DNA of 57,999 bases, taken from Owenia fusiformis. Its lineage: Eukaryota > Annelida > Polychaeta > Sabellida > Oweniidae. The translations under genes were made by a program, and so were the position numbers. Positions within the stretch are counted from its first letter, which is position 1. Every line of letters starts with the position of its first letter. The stretch lies in the NCBI GenBank assembly GCA_903813345.2, contig CAIIXF020000004.1:28649986-28707984 (forward strand), in the 5' to 3' direction. The notes under the pieces were generated by a model. It was not told the origin of the DNA and did not search any database. It saw nothing but the letters and a program-made list of their open reading frames with translations. Below are positions 31,217 through 42,651 of this stretch, piece after piece.

Positions 31217-32755
31217 ACATTGTTTATTACTTACCGATCATTAATAATTACATTTTGAAATCACGACGACGGGAAAATCACTACTGCACAAATAAAATAT
31301 ATAATTTAATAGAGATTTGATATTTGAGAGATTTTTAGAAATACATTTCTAATAATTATATTCCAAATTCACTAGTAAACTGTACGTACATCGTACGTAT
31401 CTGGATTTCGTTCATAATTGATTAATCTGTTAATGCGTCCCTCTAAGTAAATGAAACAATCATCACATCGTGTTTATAAGTGTAATTCAAGGGCGTATAA
31501 TCTAACATGTCTAATGCTACTCATTTCATGGTATTACTTTCCGATCATTTGATAAAATAGAATACAATCAACATGTGGAAATCACGGATGACGGGAAAAA
31601 CAATATTGTATAAATAGAATATATATTTCAATAAGAGATTCGTAATGTAAGAGATTCGATATTTAACAGATATTTAGAATGAATTGCGACATTATATTCC
31701 AAATTCATGTGTCTGAGTGAGGCTAAATTGAAAGTAAAACCTGTATAATCAGACGGGCAAATCACGATGAGGACAAATGATTATTTAAATTAGTAAGATA
31801 AGTCTGTACACGTAGATTGTTCGTTGAAGTTGGACCGTCGGTGACTTTTATTCCTACATTTCGTGTCCCTCTCAAACAAATAAGTCAAAGCCAAATATAG
31901 TTGAACTGTTTTCGGGATTATTATTCATTTGTTGTAATACAGATTGACTTATAGACTGATATTGTAATGGGTTGTGCTTGGGATTCACAGAATTATTCTA
32001 TGATAGTCTCAGGATATATTGAAATGCGGATGTTTACATTAAAGATCTTGTTTTCAAACAAAAATATTGAAGTACTAAGATCGGATATTAGCGTACCCCA
32101 GTGGAAAAGAATCAAAAGATATTCCAATTTAACGCACTGCACAATAATTTGTCATTTTGGAAATTCGTCAATATGACCTTACCATTTTGATCTTAATAAT
32201 TTAAAATTTAAACAAGCCCCCCCCCCCCCCCCCGGAACTAGCCTTCCCGGTAAAGCCAATGCGACAGATATCTAAGGAAAGTTTCATTTTTATTCTTGAT
32301 TTTCTCTGACTCGGAATAGTTGAAATGATAAACATAAATTGCAATTATTATTATTTTGCTCTTTCATTTTGCTCAGTCATGATCAACGCCTTCCTTAAAT
32401 TTTCTGTCAGATCATCGATCCCAGACTTCAGCAAATATTCCAATCATATTTTGCGTTTTATCGTCTTTCCCAAAAGCTATACGAATATGGTACTACAACT
32501 ACTTAATGACAGTGGTTTATCGTTATTTTTGCAAATATGGATGTTTACACTGCTTGAATCTTATTCTAGGAAGTTTTATAGAGACGGGACTTCCTTTTCA
32601 CAATGCAATTATATCTGTTTTGTAGGTTCCCGTGGGTAAGATACACACAAGAACAATACGGCCCATCCAAAAGGGACAGATCCGTTAGTGGCGTTCTTCA
32701 AATTATAGCCCGTGGAGATATAGTTTATGAATCTTGCCTCAAGTGACGTGTTAAA
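31217..32755. other. P2 core, inverse of P1's right half, no gene seen
   Basis: 32375-32755 is the inverse of 16200-16580 by clear shared words (TCAACGCCTTCC, TGTCAGATCAT, GTGGGTAAGATACACACAAG). A C homopolymer lies at 32217-32233. ORFs 31967-32176 and 32325-32639 have no domain. Confidence 0.5.
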
Positions 32756-33460
32756 TACTGGATGAGCATAATGTAAAAGTGGTTTTGAAAAGTAGCAAAT
32801 TTCTCTTTATGTAGGTTTTTTGTGGTTTATTATTCTACATTGATTCTGAAACTATTGGTGTCTAGTTTTTCAGCGTTTTGGAAATATGCAGATTTATACC
32901 CCCCTGGTGTTATTTTAAGGGGGGTCCTAGGAAAGCCATGTATAATTCCTAGAGTATCCAACCAATCATCTTGAAATTTACAGGTAATCATCTTCTTATC
33001 ATGTCCTATCATTGTGAGCAGTTTCATCAATATTGGTTAGCTGGTTGCTATGGTAACAGAAATCAATTGTTAAAAAAGTACACATTTTCGTAAAAATTTA
33101 AGACCTACCCTGAGACAAAGCACATAATATTTTCCTGGAATTGGGAGGAATTAGCATGAAAACATATTAGAAAACTTATTTAGAGTATGGTTGATAATAC
33201 TAAATCAATTGATGTTTTATTTTAGCCATACAATTAATTATATTTGCCGATGATAATATGGCTATGCAAAAAATGTGTAAAAGGGGGCGTGGCACTTTTC
33301 CCAAGAAAACTTTATTTGTACCCAAGTTTGTGAATAAATATATGACTATTCATTCTGATATTAACAGATATTAGTATAGTTATGATGTTTAACCATCATG
33401 GGAAGTTTCGCTATTGTAAGTCTGCTGGTTGTTATGGTAACAGAAATCATTTGTTAAAAC
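32756..33460. repeat. left long terminal inverted repeat
   Basis: Inverse of 35905-36610. Contains two GTTATGGTAACAGAAATCA-like words about 380 bp apart and a GGGGGCGTGGCACTTTTCCC segment. The 66-codon frame it contains (minus 32830-33030) is repeat-borne and duplicated in the right arm; no evidence for translation. Confidence 0.8.
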
Positions 33461-34092
33461 AGTTGACCATTAAAGGGGTATGGGGTATATTATCTAATTA
33501 AGGATATAAACTTTGTCTTCAAATATACATTCATGGCTTTGTGAGGTCATCAATGTGATTTTATTTATGTGTGCTTAATTTGCATCTTGGAATGAAGTTT
33601 TGAGGAAAACGCATTTTAACAAAATCAAATAAATTATTGTTTATATTAAATAAATTCATTAATCTCATTCTGGATGATACTAATTTATCAATCACTCACA
33701 TGCTTACCTATATATTTGTTTCTTTTTAAATCAACCTGACATCTTTATGAAATATACATGTTTGAGTGATTCCCGTCATGCTTAATATCCAGATAGAAAA
33801 TAATGTTATTCATAAAAATAGTTAATAATTCCTATTTGATATAACAATAATACCAAATTTAGAGCATTAATTAAATGTTGCAATTAGAATTTAGACTTCA
33901 TTAATGTGATGGCAAATTAAATCTGCATTCCTAGGAATAAGTTGTATATGCAATGATAAATCAGTTGTTGATATGAGCTTTTGTTGTCAATGTTATGCTT
34001 CAATTACCACAGTTCATGCCTTCTTGATTAGCTGTGCAAACCTGATGAAATAGATATACGTTGTGCGGTTAAGCTGTGCTACATCTAGATAG
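33461..34092. other. element interior, no gene seen
   Basis: Very AT-rich spacer between the left arm and the promoter-like repeats. Confidence 0.4.
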
Positions 34093-34427
34093 AGGTGAGT
34101 GATTGTGGACAGGTGAGTGATTTAAGTCAGGTGAGTGATTTTGGACAGTGGTTCCAAACAGTGCGGTGCGGTTGCCTAACTGATTACGGGGCAGTTGCGA
34201 GTGATTTTGGACAGTGGTTCCAGACAGTGTGGTGCGGTTGCGTAACTGTGTAGATGCAGAGGCATTCTTTATTTTCTTTATTTTATAATTTTAGGGTGAA
34301 GTCAAGGTAGGTGATCTAATACACATTGTTTATGTGTGCTGCATACAGATAAAGTTTAGTGACTCTGTGTTAATAGATTGAGTGATTTTGGACAGTGGTT
34401 CCAGATAGTGTGCTGCGGTTGCAGTTG
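34093..34427 (+). promoter_or_regulatory. reiterated GTGAGTGATTTTGGACAGTG block upstream of the ORF
   Basis: The words GAGTGATTTTGGACAGTGGT and CAGA(T/C)AGTGTG(G/C)TGCGGTTGC recur at about 34130, 34200 and 34380, with shorter GTGAGTGATT copies from 34093. The block ends about 190 bp before the ATG at 34620. Its place makes a transcription-control role possible; this is inference from position and repetition only. Confidence 0.35.
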
Positions 34428-34619
34428 TGCTATATACACAGTTATTCCTTTTTTTTACTTTTACGTTTCAGTTAAGGTAGGTGATTTAATACACCATCGT
34501 TTAGTTTCCATTATTGCATCGTGGAGTGTTGCCCTTCCAATATATATACTTTTTTCCATATATCATGCAACTGAGTAGAACCCTGTAAATCAATGTATTA
34601 GTGTTGTTACGTATATATC

Positions 34620-35192
34620 ATGTCCGAGAGAAGTTTGAGGAAAAGATCCTCTGCTCTAGCAATTGGTGAAGAATGTCATAGTAAGAAATTACGCCAAAGC
34701 AACCTTTTTGAACAAAACAAGTGCCTCTTTTGTGAAAAAGATCTGAAATATCTCAAAGGAAACACAAAAGAATCATTAACAAAATGCCAAACAGACAACG
34801 CTTCAACATCAATAATAAATGCAGTGAAAGCCCAAGAAGACTGGACTTTACATGCAAAAATAGGAGGACGCTGTTTGATATCAGCAGAAGCTTGGTACCA
34901 TAATACCTGTAGAAGAAATTACTTGTGCAAGAAAGTACGAACGATAAATGAAGAGGGAAAGGTTTTAATAACATCATTTGACTTCATATGTAAGCATATA
35001 GATGAACATGTCCTTCAAACCGATGGAGTTGAAACACTTGAACATGTCCATGAGCTGTATCAGGCACATATGAAGGAAAACAATCTGAGTGACTGTAACC
35101 CCAAATATAAACAGCTCTTCCTGAAGAACAAACTTTCTGTTCGCTATAAAGATGACCTTTGTTGCAATCTACTCTTAATTGCCTTTCATTGA
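34620..35192 (+). CDS. 190-aa protein with Cys/His zinc-like N-terminal module
   Basis: The longest convincing ORF in the window, ATG at 34620, TGA at the end. A basic start (residues 4-11, RSLRKRSS) is followed by C35-x2-C38 (CLFCEKD), C56, then H94-x2-C97 (WYHNTCRRNYLC), a pattern shared with the N-terminal region of a large group of uncharacterised repetitive proteins in molluscs and cnidarians. Residues about 110-165 are helical (FDFICKHIDEHVL ... ELYQAHM). Family members as I recall them are much longer, so this looks like an N-terminal piece that stops early at LLLIAFH. It lies between the arms of the 3.86 kb element: its own gene product, or a captured host or transposon fragment. The antisense ORFs are shadows. 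Confidence 0.65.
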   Translation: MSERSLRKRSSALAIGEECHSKKLRQSNLFEQNKCLFCEKDLKYLKGNTKESLTKCQTDNASTSIINAVKAQEDWTLHAKIGGRCLISAEAWYHNTCRRNYLCKKVRTINEEGKVLITSFDFICKHIDEHVLQTDGVETLEHVHELYQAHMKENNLSDCNPKYKQLFLKNKLSVRYKDDLCCNLLLIAFH

Positions 35193-35904
35193 GTATAATA
35201 AAGCTATACTTCATAAAGATCTAAAAATTATCGAAAATTTCTGTTTTCCTGAAAAACACAGAATATATGTGAAATAGATAGATGTTGCGAATATAAATAT
35301 ATAAATTATATATAATAATATAAATTTCAAACAATAATATTAATTACTTTGGTTTAGAATGAAAAATTTATGATTTTTGCGAAAAAGTCCCGTCATTTTT
35401 AAAGCGGCGGCCATCTTGAAAAATTCTTTTTTTGCGTAAAACTATTCATCAATATACATCTTTCAACCAAATATGAAGAAAATCCGTCAACTAATATTTG
35501 AGTTATCTTCCGGACGGATGGACTGACTGACTGACAGACGGACGGACGGACGGACGGACGGACGGACGGACGGACGGACGGAGGGCTTAACTATATCCCT
35601 GCCGAACTTCGTTCGTTGGGATAATAATGTAGATATCAAGGAAAACTGACATTATTTTTTCACTTTGAACACAAATAAAGAATTCTTAGGAAATTGTGCC
35701 ATGGCCCCTTTCTAATTTTTTTGCAAAGCCAGTTTACCATCAGCAAGTAGAATTCTTTGTATGGCTAAGATAAAGCATCAAATTATTTAATTTTATGAAA
35801 CATACTCTAAATAAATTTTCTAAAATGTTCTCATCCTGACTGTCATAAAAATATTATGTGTTTTGTGTCAAGGTATGTCTTAGATTTTAAAGAAAATACA
35901 ATCT
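35193..35904. repeat. downstream region: (GACG)n microsatellite and an extra diverged arm unit
   Basis: A GACT/GACG tetranucleotide run lies at about 35517-35582. From about 35640 to 35895 the sequence resembles 36020-36280 (ACAAATAAAG, GGCTAA(A/G)ATAAA(A/G)CATCAA, CATACTCTAAATAA), so the right arm is preceded by one more diverged 380-bp unit. No coding block. Confidence 0.6.
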
Positions 35905-36610
35905 TTTTTAACAAATAATTTCTGTTACCATAACAACCAGCAGACCAACAATAGTGAAATTTCCCATGATGGTTAAACATCATAACTATACTAATATCTG
36001 TTAATATCAGAATGAATAGTCATATATTTATTCACAAAACTTGGGTACAAATAAAGTTTTCTTGGGAAAAGTGCCACGCCCCCTTTTCCACATTTTTTGC
36101 ATAGCCATATTATCATCGGCAAATATAATTAATTGTATGGCTAAAATAAAACATCAATTGATTTAGTATTATCAACCATACTCTAAATAAGTTTTCTAAT
36201 ATGTTTTCATGCTAATTCCTCCCAATTCCAGGAAAATATTATGTGCTTTGTCTCAGGGTAGGTGTTAAATTTTTACGAAAATTTGTACTTTTTTAACAAG
36301 TGATTTCTGTTACCATAGCAACCAGTTAACCAATATTGATGAAACTGCTCACAATGATAGGACATGATAAGAAGATGGTTACCTGTAAATTTCAAGATGA
36401 TTGGTTGGATACTCTAGGAATTATACATGGCTTTCCTAGGACCCCTCTTAAAATAACACCAGGGGGGTATAAATCTGCATATTTCCAAAACGCTGAAAAA
36501 CTAGACACCAATAGTTTCAGAATCAATGTAGAATAATAAACCACAAAAAACCTACATAAAGAGAAATTTGCTACTTTTCAAAACCACTTTTACATTATGC
36601 TCATCCAGTA
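35905..36610. repeat. right long terminal inverted repeat
   Basis: Inverse of 32756-33460; ends ACATTATGCTCATCCAGTA at 36610. The 66-codon frame at 36336-36536 is the counterpart of 32830-33030 and differs from it by one residue. Confidence 0.8.
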
Positions 36611-39532
36611 TAAATCCCATATTGGGTTTGAGAAAGGGGTATACACAGCCCGATACACAGTTGCTCGATACAAGTGCAAACTATAAAATAACCATAATAT
36701 AACAATTATAGATAAATGTTTGGCATGCATTGTTTCTGTTTAATTGTTAAATTATTTGATAACTTATAATAAGCAGATAAGTTGCTTTTAAGGTATTAAG
36801 CGGCGATTAAGGACTGACAACCAGCGTCACACATTTCCTCGGATATTCCTCCATAAGCAGATATACCTGTTTGCATGTTTTAATTTTGATTTGATTTGAT
36901 TGTTTGAATTAGATAAAGTCTTTAAAATGTTACCAGTGTTTGGGGGGGGGCTGAGATTTCATGTAGGAATTAAAATTAGAATAAGATTTAAATACGATCT
37001 GTTTTGTTTGCATCGTTGTATAACGTTGATAAAACACAAAGGGCAGCATTGGAATTACAAAATTGTGCGATTCCCTACCTCCCAAAATTATTCAAAATTA
37101 TATTTCTGTCATTCTGATTTCCGTGTCGGGACATTCTGATCTATTAGAGTCTCACATTATCTAACGCTTTGGTATTCCAAAGGATTGTACTTGCCCGGGA
37201 GTACTTGCTGTATATCACGTCGGGAGATTAAACCCCCGGGATTAAACCAGTGAATGTTCCGATCGTCGCAACATTCGATACACCGAGAGATTTCCCAGAT
37301 TCATACATGCATACTGTATATTCAGCAGGAATTTTACATACTTTATCATTCCGTTCTTAATATATCGTACAATATTTGTATTCTGCTTCACAGATTCCCC
37401 TTGAAATAGACTAGATGCGAGCATTCTGATACTCATAGCATCTTTCTGTTTCACATCTCAGGGCTGAGAAGAAATGAGATGTCATGGTATATCATGATGA
37501 GATGCGAGTAGAAATAATCTTGATTTACGTCATTAAATATTCAAAATTCAGTCAAAGTGATGTCATAATTTGAAATCTACATGAAAAAGTACATCTAAAA
37601 ATACGGTTTCGAAAATTGTTTATCAAATTTGAAAATTACGACAACACGGGCAATATATGGCAGGTTAAATGAGTCGTCAAGATTATAACACGCCGGTGTA
37701 AAAGGGTAGGAGGTCCTGTCAAATGATGGTCCTACTCTCCATTGATTTATATCTTGACCTAAATACAACTCTTTCCCTCATTATCTTATACGCAATCAGG
37801 GCCAGTAAGGGCCGTTAAGAAAGGGGACCATAATCCCTGGGGACCATTTTTTCTTTCACACCGGTCTTTATGTTATAGTTTATGAAAATTGCCTCAAGTA
37901 CAATGTCAAAATCTCATGATGATTTCTTCCGACCTGTGTTTACTGACAAGAGAGGGGTGCGCAGTTGTTGAAGCGAGTATAAACTAAGAAAAATCCAAAG
38001 TCCGATAATTAATTAATTGGCATGGATCTGCTAATTGTTTTCGTTATTGTTACTTGTTCTATCTAGACGGTTTTATCTGCATCGAGATGGCTGATTATAA
38101 GGCATGAACATTTTTTCCAGTTGTGTTAAGTGTTATTCCTTAATAAGCGGATTTATATGTTTGAAATATTTATTAATCCATTTTTCATTTTGATATACTT
38201 TTCAAAGGACTTTTTGTTCTATCTATGTGTTTTGTTTATACTAATCTTTAACAGGAGTTAGCTTACAAGGAATTCCATATAGCCTACAATTGATTTTAAT
38301 TCATAAAGTTTGCTGATAATTTACTTAAGTATGGTAAAGCTCTCGAAGAGAGCATGTGCATGATCGCCAATAAAATTGCATTCTTTGTTTTGTTTTGACA
38401 GTTAGTTTAGAACTTTAGCCACGCGAAGTATACACGCAAACGCTTGTGTACTTTTGAAACATTAATTTGTAAGGCTTCAAAGTCATCTCCATGCCTCCGG
38501 TGTTATTTCTGTGGTAGAGGTTTTTCAAAAATAATTCAAAACTTTTGAGACCTTTGGGGGTATAGGATATACGATCAAATCACATGTCCTTCTATTTTTA
38601 GTTTTTTTTTCCTGAAGGATAAGAAAATAAAAATCAAACATAGAGAGGCAAAGACGTAAAAATGTGGGGAAGTTATTTAATTTATGCTTTTCTATGAATA
38701 TAATTGCGACCTCCATGACATTTGACAAAGTCAGACCCCTAGTCAGAGAAGGGGGGGGGGGGGGGTTCAAGAACGCCTCTCTCCAAAATTTATTTAAAAT
38801 CGTGCAGTTTTTCATCATTCTGAGCTTTTTTTAACTTAAGTGATGACCAATGTTGTTTAATGTGGACCCCCTGCCCCCATCACTCTGGAAGTGATCATGA
38901 TACACTCAATCCACAAGGTGGGTCTAAAGATGAAAACTTAGACGATCTCTGTAATCAAAGGCTAAGACGATATTTTCTATAATCAGAGTCCTAAACGACT
39001 TCTGCTGCAATCAGAGTCCTGGATGATGTTTAGACTTTTCTGTAATCAAAGTAGCCAAACATCCGCAGAGCACGGAAATTGATGGATTAGTGAATGGTCT
39101 TTTGTTTGTTTTCTTAACTATTGTAAGGAATAAATTAAGATTTAAATGTTCACCCCCCCCCCCCCTCCTCCGTTTAATTTCGATTCAAACAATATCAAAC
39201 GGGAATGATTATCTTACAAGGTACGCTGAGACTTAAGACAATAAAAGACGATAATTAACCTGATTGCATCCTGTGTCTTATTAGCGTCTGTTATTTATCA
39301 CTGCTTGACCAGTACCAGACTGATTGCGTATTGATAATCAAACCGGTCGTGGGATGCAATGATATATCTAAATTTATCCCATGATACTACTTCCCGATGA
39401 ATAACACCTTGGAATATTTTTGATTTTGAAAGAAAATCGTATTGTCCCGCCAAATCCAGCTCACGAAAATGATATACTCCCATTTGAAAATTAAGAGATT
39501 TTGAGACGTAAGGAGTATGAAGCCGCCTATTA
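36611..39532. other. P2 interior, no gene seen; relic array at 37240-37310
   Basis: 36611-36770 is the inverse of P1 16020-16150. At 37255-37300 GATCGTCGCAACATTCGATA and CACCGAGAG match the start of P1's right array (17163 onward), so an array remnant lies inside P2. GAAATGAGATGTCATGGT with TATCATGATG occurs at about 37472 and again at 44148. Homopolymers lie at 36942-36950 (G), 38750-38764 (G) and 39152-39165 (C). ORFs have no domains. Confidence 0.45.
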
Positions 39533-39681
39533 AGTACCCTGCGTGCAGAGTCTAGTTAAACTGCATGAAATTACAATTACACTATGCTTAATAGGTACCC
39601 TTTGCATTCGTTTGACTTCACTTCTTAAAAGAGAGCTTCGTCTTCTGTAGTTTATTTCTAGGCTCTGCGCGTAGGGTACAG
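39533..39681. repeat. foldback with arms of about 35 bp
   Basis: TACCCTGCGTGCAGAGTCTA with AGTTAAACT (39535-39563) pairs with TAGTTTATTTCTAGGCTCTG and CGCGTAGGGTA (39648-39678). A second inner pair (CTATTAAGTACCCT, 39527, and AATAGGTACCC, 39590) is direct rather than inverted. Confidence 0.5.
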
Positions 39682-42540
39682 CACTAAAACGAGTTGAGGT
39701 TAATCCATTGTGCGAAACCTCTCTAATACCAGAGGGGTTATTCATCAAGCTAAATGACCCCTCGAGGCGATATATATGTTATGTTACAGTTACATGTTAC
39801 AGTTACATGTTAAATTGTTAAGACTTGAAAGTTAATAATTAAGTTTTTTTGCGTTATCTTTCAGATACTTATAATTAGTACACGTTGCTCTCTATGTTGG
39901 CGGTGATGACACGTTCTGCTTTCTTTTCAAGAAACTGCAGTCTAATCTTTAAATGTATTCAGTTTATTGGTTTTGCATGTTGCATACATATTGATAAGTG
40001 TTTACATTCATAATTTAAAAAAAGCTTTGTTTTGATTTATTATTTAAAAAAATATTTTGGCTTGCTAATCGCACCCCCACCCAATTCTGACTGAAAACCG
40101 AATTTTTAAGGGGCAATCGCATCCCCCTCCTGACTGAAAGTTGACTACGCCCCTGTGTTTCCCTTTGTCCCCTTTCATTTATCTTCTGTAAACTTGTTTG
40201 AACAAATTAATACTAGTACTACAAAGATAACTTCATTCGAAACGCATGCAATTCACTCCAATTATATTTATTCATGTATTTGCATTAGTGAGGGAAAGGG
40301 ATTTGATTATAAAATTGACGGTGGTTGCGAAGTTGTGATTTGGGAGGGAGGGGTATACTATACTAAGGTGTTATAAGACCCAATAATTAATATAAACAAC
40401 TAAGCGCCTTCCTGATTGCATCCTAGCTCATCCTGTCCGCCAGTCTATTTCGATCTCATTTGATCAATGAATTTATAATTCCTGATTAAACTGACTCTTG
40501 ATTTTAAAATAGGAATTCTAAATTTGTTACTAGTATTTAAAAGTTGGTGTCTATTATGATACTGGAAATTGGAATACTATATTTTGTATTACTATTCTAT
40601 CTCGAGATATAGTATATAAATATGGATTTCTAGGTCTACAGTCTGTCATTCCCACATGGACTTCATTGAAACATACGACATTGCAAAGTTTATCCATTTC
40701 AAACAAGCCAGGAAAACAGATAACTAGTCTTGCATCAGGCCCCGCAAATGTCCAATTTTCTCTCGGGAAATACATAAATATCAGAGACATATTTCATAGC
40801 CAGAGGCCAAAAATGTCAAAATCGATATAAAATCTAAAAAGGATAAAATGTCCCCCCGAATAAGGTACCTAGGTAATTAAATCTAATATTTCATAGTTCC
40901 CGCATAATAAGCATAAAACTTTCATTTACCGCTGTATCGAAATTCACGTGATCCCTTATTGAAGTTTTACTAAATAATTGAGTTTGATCATTTAATGCTG
41001 TTGGATAGAATATTAGGCTGAAAAGAATCAAAATTTTAGCCCATGTCTGAGCGAATGGTATAAATTCACATAGTTCTGATTACAATGAGAATTCTAAAAA
41101 AGTTCCTGGCATTTCCTTTACTCTACGTTTATAATCACGTATCATGCTTATTAACTAGATCAATATACAGACTCGATTTCCTTTGCCCACCTTCAACATT
41201 GTTATGTAATGACGGGAAACAGTCACTGTAATCTTCTAATCAGCCGTTTGTTTTTATTGTAATTAGGAAACTAGTCAATTTTGATTTCGTATTGTTTCAA
41301 TGAACAAAAAGCACATTAGTTCAGCATTTCAAGGAAGGGGGGGGTGTAAACAATTACTGACTGTCAAGTACATGTATCTCTCACGAGGCCCTATTTCCAC
41401 AACCCTCCACTCATGCATACGCCTATCATATAATGGATAGGGAAATATATAACATTCCAACAGATACTGTCTGGACCTCCTACCCTTTTACACCGGGTCT
41501 CTTCTTGAACCCCTCCCATATTCTAATGTTTCTCGAAACTGCTCATGTAAACTTTGTAAGGCAATGCAGGGTTTGCTACGGGTGTGACTTGCAATGTATA
41601 ACTTACTTGAACTTGTATAAGAAATAAAAACAAATAAACAAACATAAAAACTTGTGCTCATAATTAATACGGTGATAAGCAACAAAACGTCAAAATAAAA
41701 TTTTACAGTTTCAAAAACAGCCATGCACTACCCTGCATTTTAGCTGAAATTAAGTTTATTCCAAATAACTTATGTAACGAAATGGAAATGATTCGAAAAA
41801 TAACAATTCGATGAACATTTCACAATGAAGCAAACAAAACCAGATAGTAAAGAATTATTCTAATTTAAACCGACGTGAAACCTCAACCCTAAAGACACTG
41901 GTGACATTTGAAAGGCTAATTTCTTAATCTAATTTCAACAAAACAAATCAAAACCTAAACAGGTTGACGGTCGTTGTAGTTTATAGACCATGCTAACAAA
42001 GTTTAAACATTTTATTTACGGCTTATTTAAAACATGCAAACGGGTGTATTTACTGAAGGAATATGTTAGGAAATATATTTAAAGTTTATTCATGCCTGCA
42101 ATCATCGCTGGTAACAGCTGGAAAACAACTTCTTAAAATACAAACATAATTCACTGCACTGCTACCTGCTCTCAAATCTAATAATGAAACGAAAAAAAAT
42201 AATGCATGCCAAACTTTTATCTATTGTAATATTATCTATGGTTATTTCAAAGTTTTACTCTTGCATCAAGCAACTGTGCCATTTCCCCAACGGTCCTGTC
42301 TTTAAGGGCTAACACTTTACTTGAGGCAAGATGCATAAACTTGAACTCCCTGGGCTATAACTTGAAGAACGGCGTATTGTTCTTCAAACTGGACTTGAAA
42401 TCTCAATTGTCACTGCTTGTGTGTCATACTCATTGGCACCTGCAAAACAGAATAATATAATAAGAATAACATCATGATGATATCAGATATCATATTTCAT
42501 TTGGAGCCTTAAATATTAAACAAGGCATAAACATGAAAAA
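39682..42540. other. P2 core homologous to P1, no gene seen
   Basis: Matches P1 in order and orientation: 39790-39990 to 11560-11760, 40945-41330 to 13910-14320, 41650-42060 to 14865-15200, 42170-42400 to 16030-16270. It lacks P1's hairpin block. Poly-G runs occur near 41337. ORFs (40155-40376, 41433-41627 and others) are not conserved between the copies and are rejected as genes. Confidence 0.55.
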
Positions 42541-42651
42541 TGTCACCACCCGCCATTTGTTACAGACGCTGAACGCCGACCCCAGACGCTAAACACCGTA
42601 CATAAAAAAGTTGGAGACTTTAACAATATGTGACCACTTTTGGTGGTGACA
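42541..42651 (+). mobile_element. 111-bp MITE with TGTCACCACC ends
   Basis: Left TGTCACCACC and right GGTGGTGACA are perfect inverted ends. The inside shares CTAAACACCGTAC...AAAAAAGTTGGAGACT with copies at 12520-12625 and 13725-13832. Target duplication not clear. Confidence 0.6.

Larger units (their letters stand above)
32756..36610. mobile_element. 3.86 kb element with 0.7 kb terminal inverted repeats and an ORF
   Basis: The ends are TACTGGATGAGCATAATG (32756) and its inverse (to 36610). The arms 32756-33460 and 35905-36610 are more than 90% identical by eye, reflected in a shared 66-codon frame (32830-33030 minus, 36336-36536 plus). TAAA lies directly outside both ends, so a 4-bp duplication is possible. 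Boundaries are supported by P1: the flanks (TTGCCTCAAGTGACGTGTTA left, ATCCCATATTGGGTTTGAGA right) are continuous in the related sequence near 16140-16200. Each arm is built of diverged direct units of about 380 bp (GCTATGGTAACAGAAATC at 33048 and 33432). It encloses a 190-codon ORF. Confidence 0.7.

Noticed and set aside
30925-31220. Three overlapping ORFs (two minus, one plus) of 80-86 codons
   Set aside because: Same array effect; no conserved frame between the four arrays.
32830-33030. 66-codon ORF conserved at 36336-36536
   Set aside because: Conservation is explained by the 700-bp inverted arms; no evidence of independent coding constraint.
35517-35582. GACG tetranucleotide run as a functional element
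   Set aside because: Ordinary microsatellite; common in invertebrate 3' regions.
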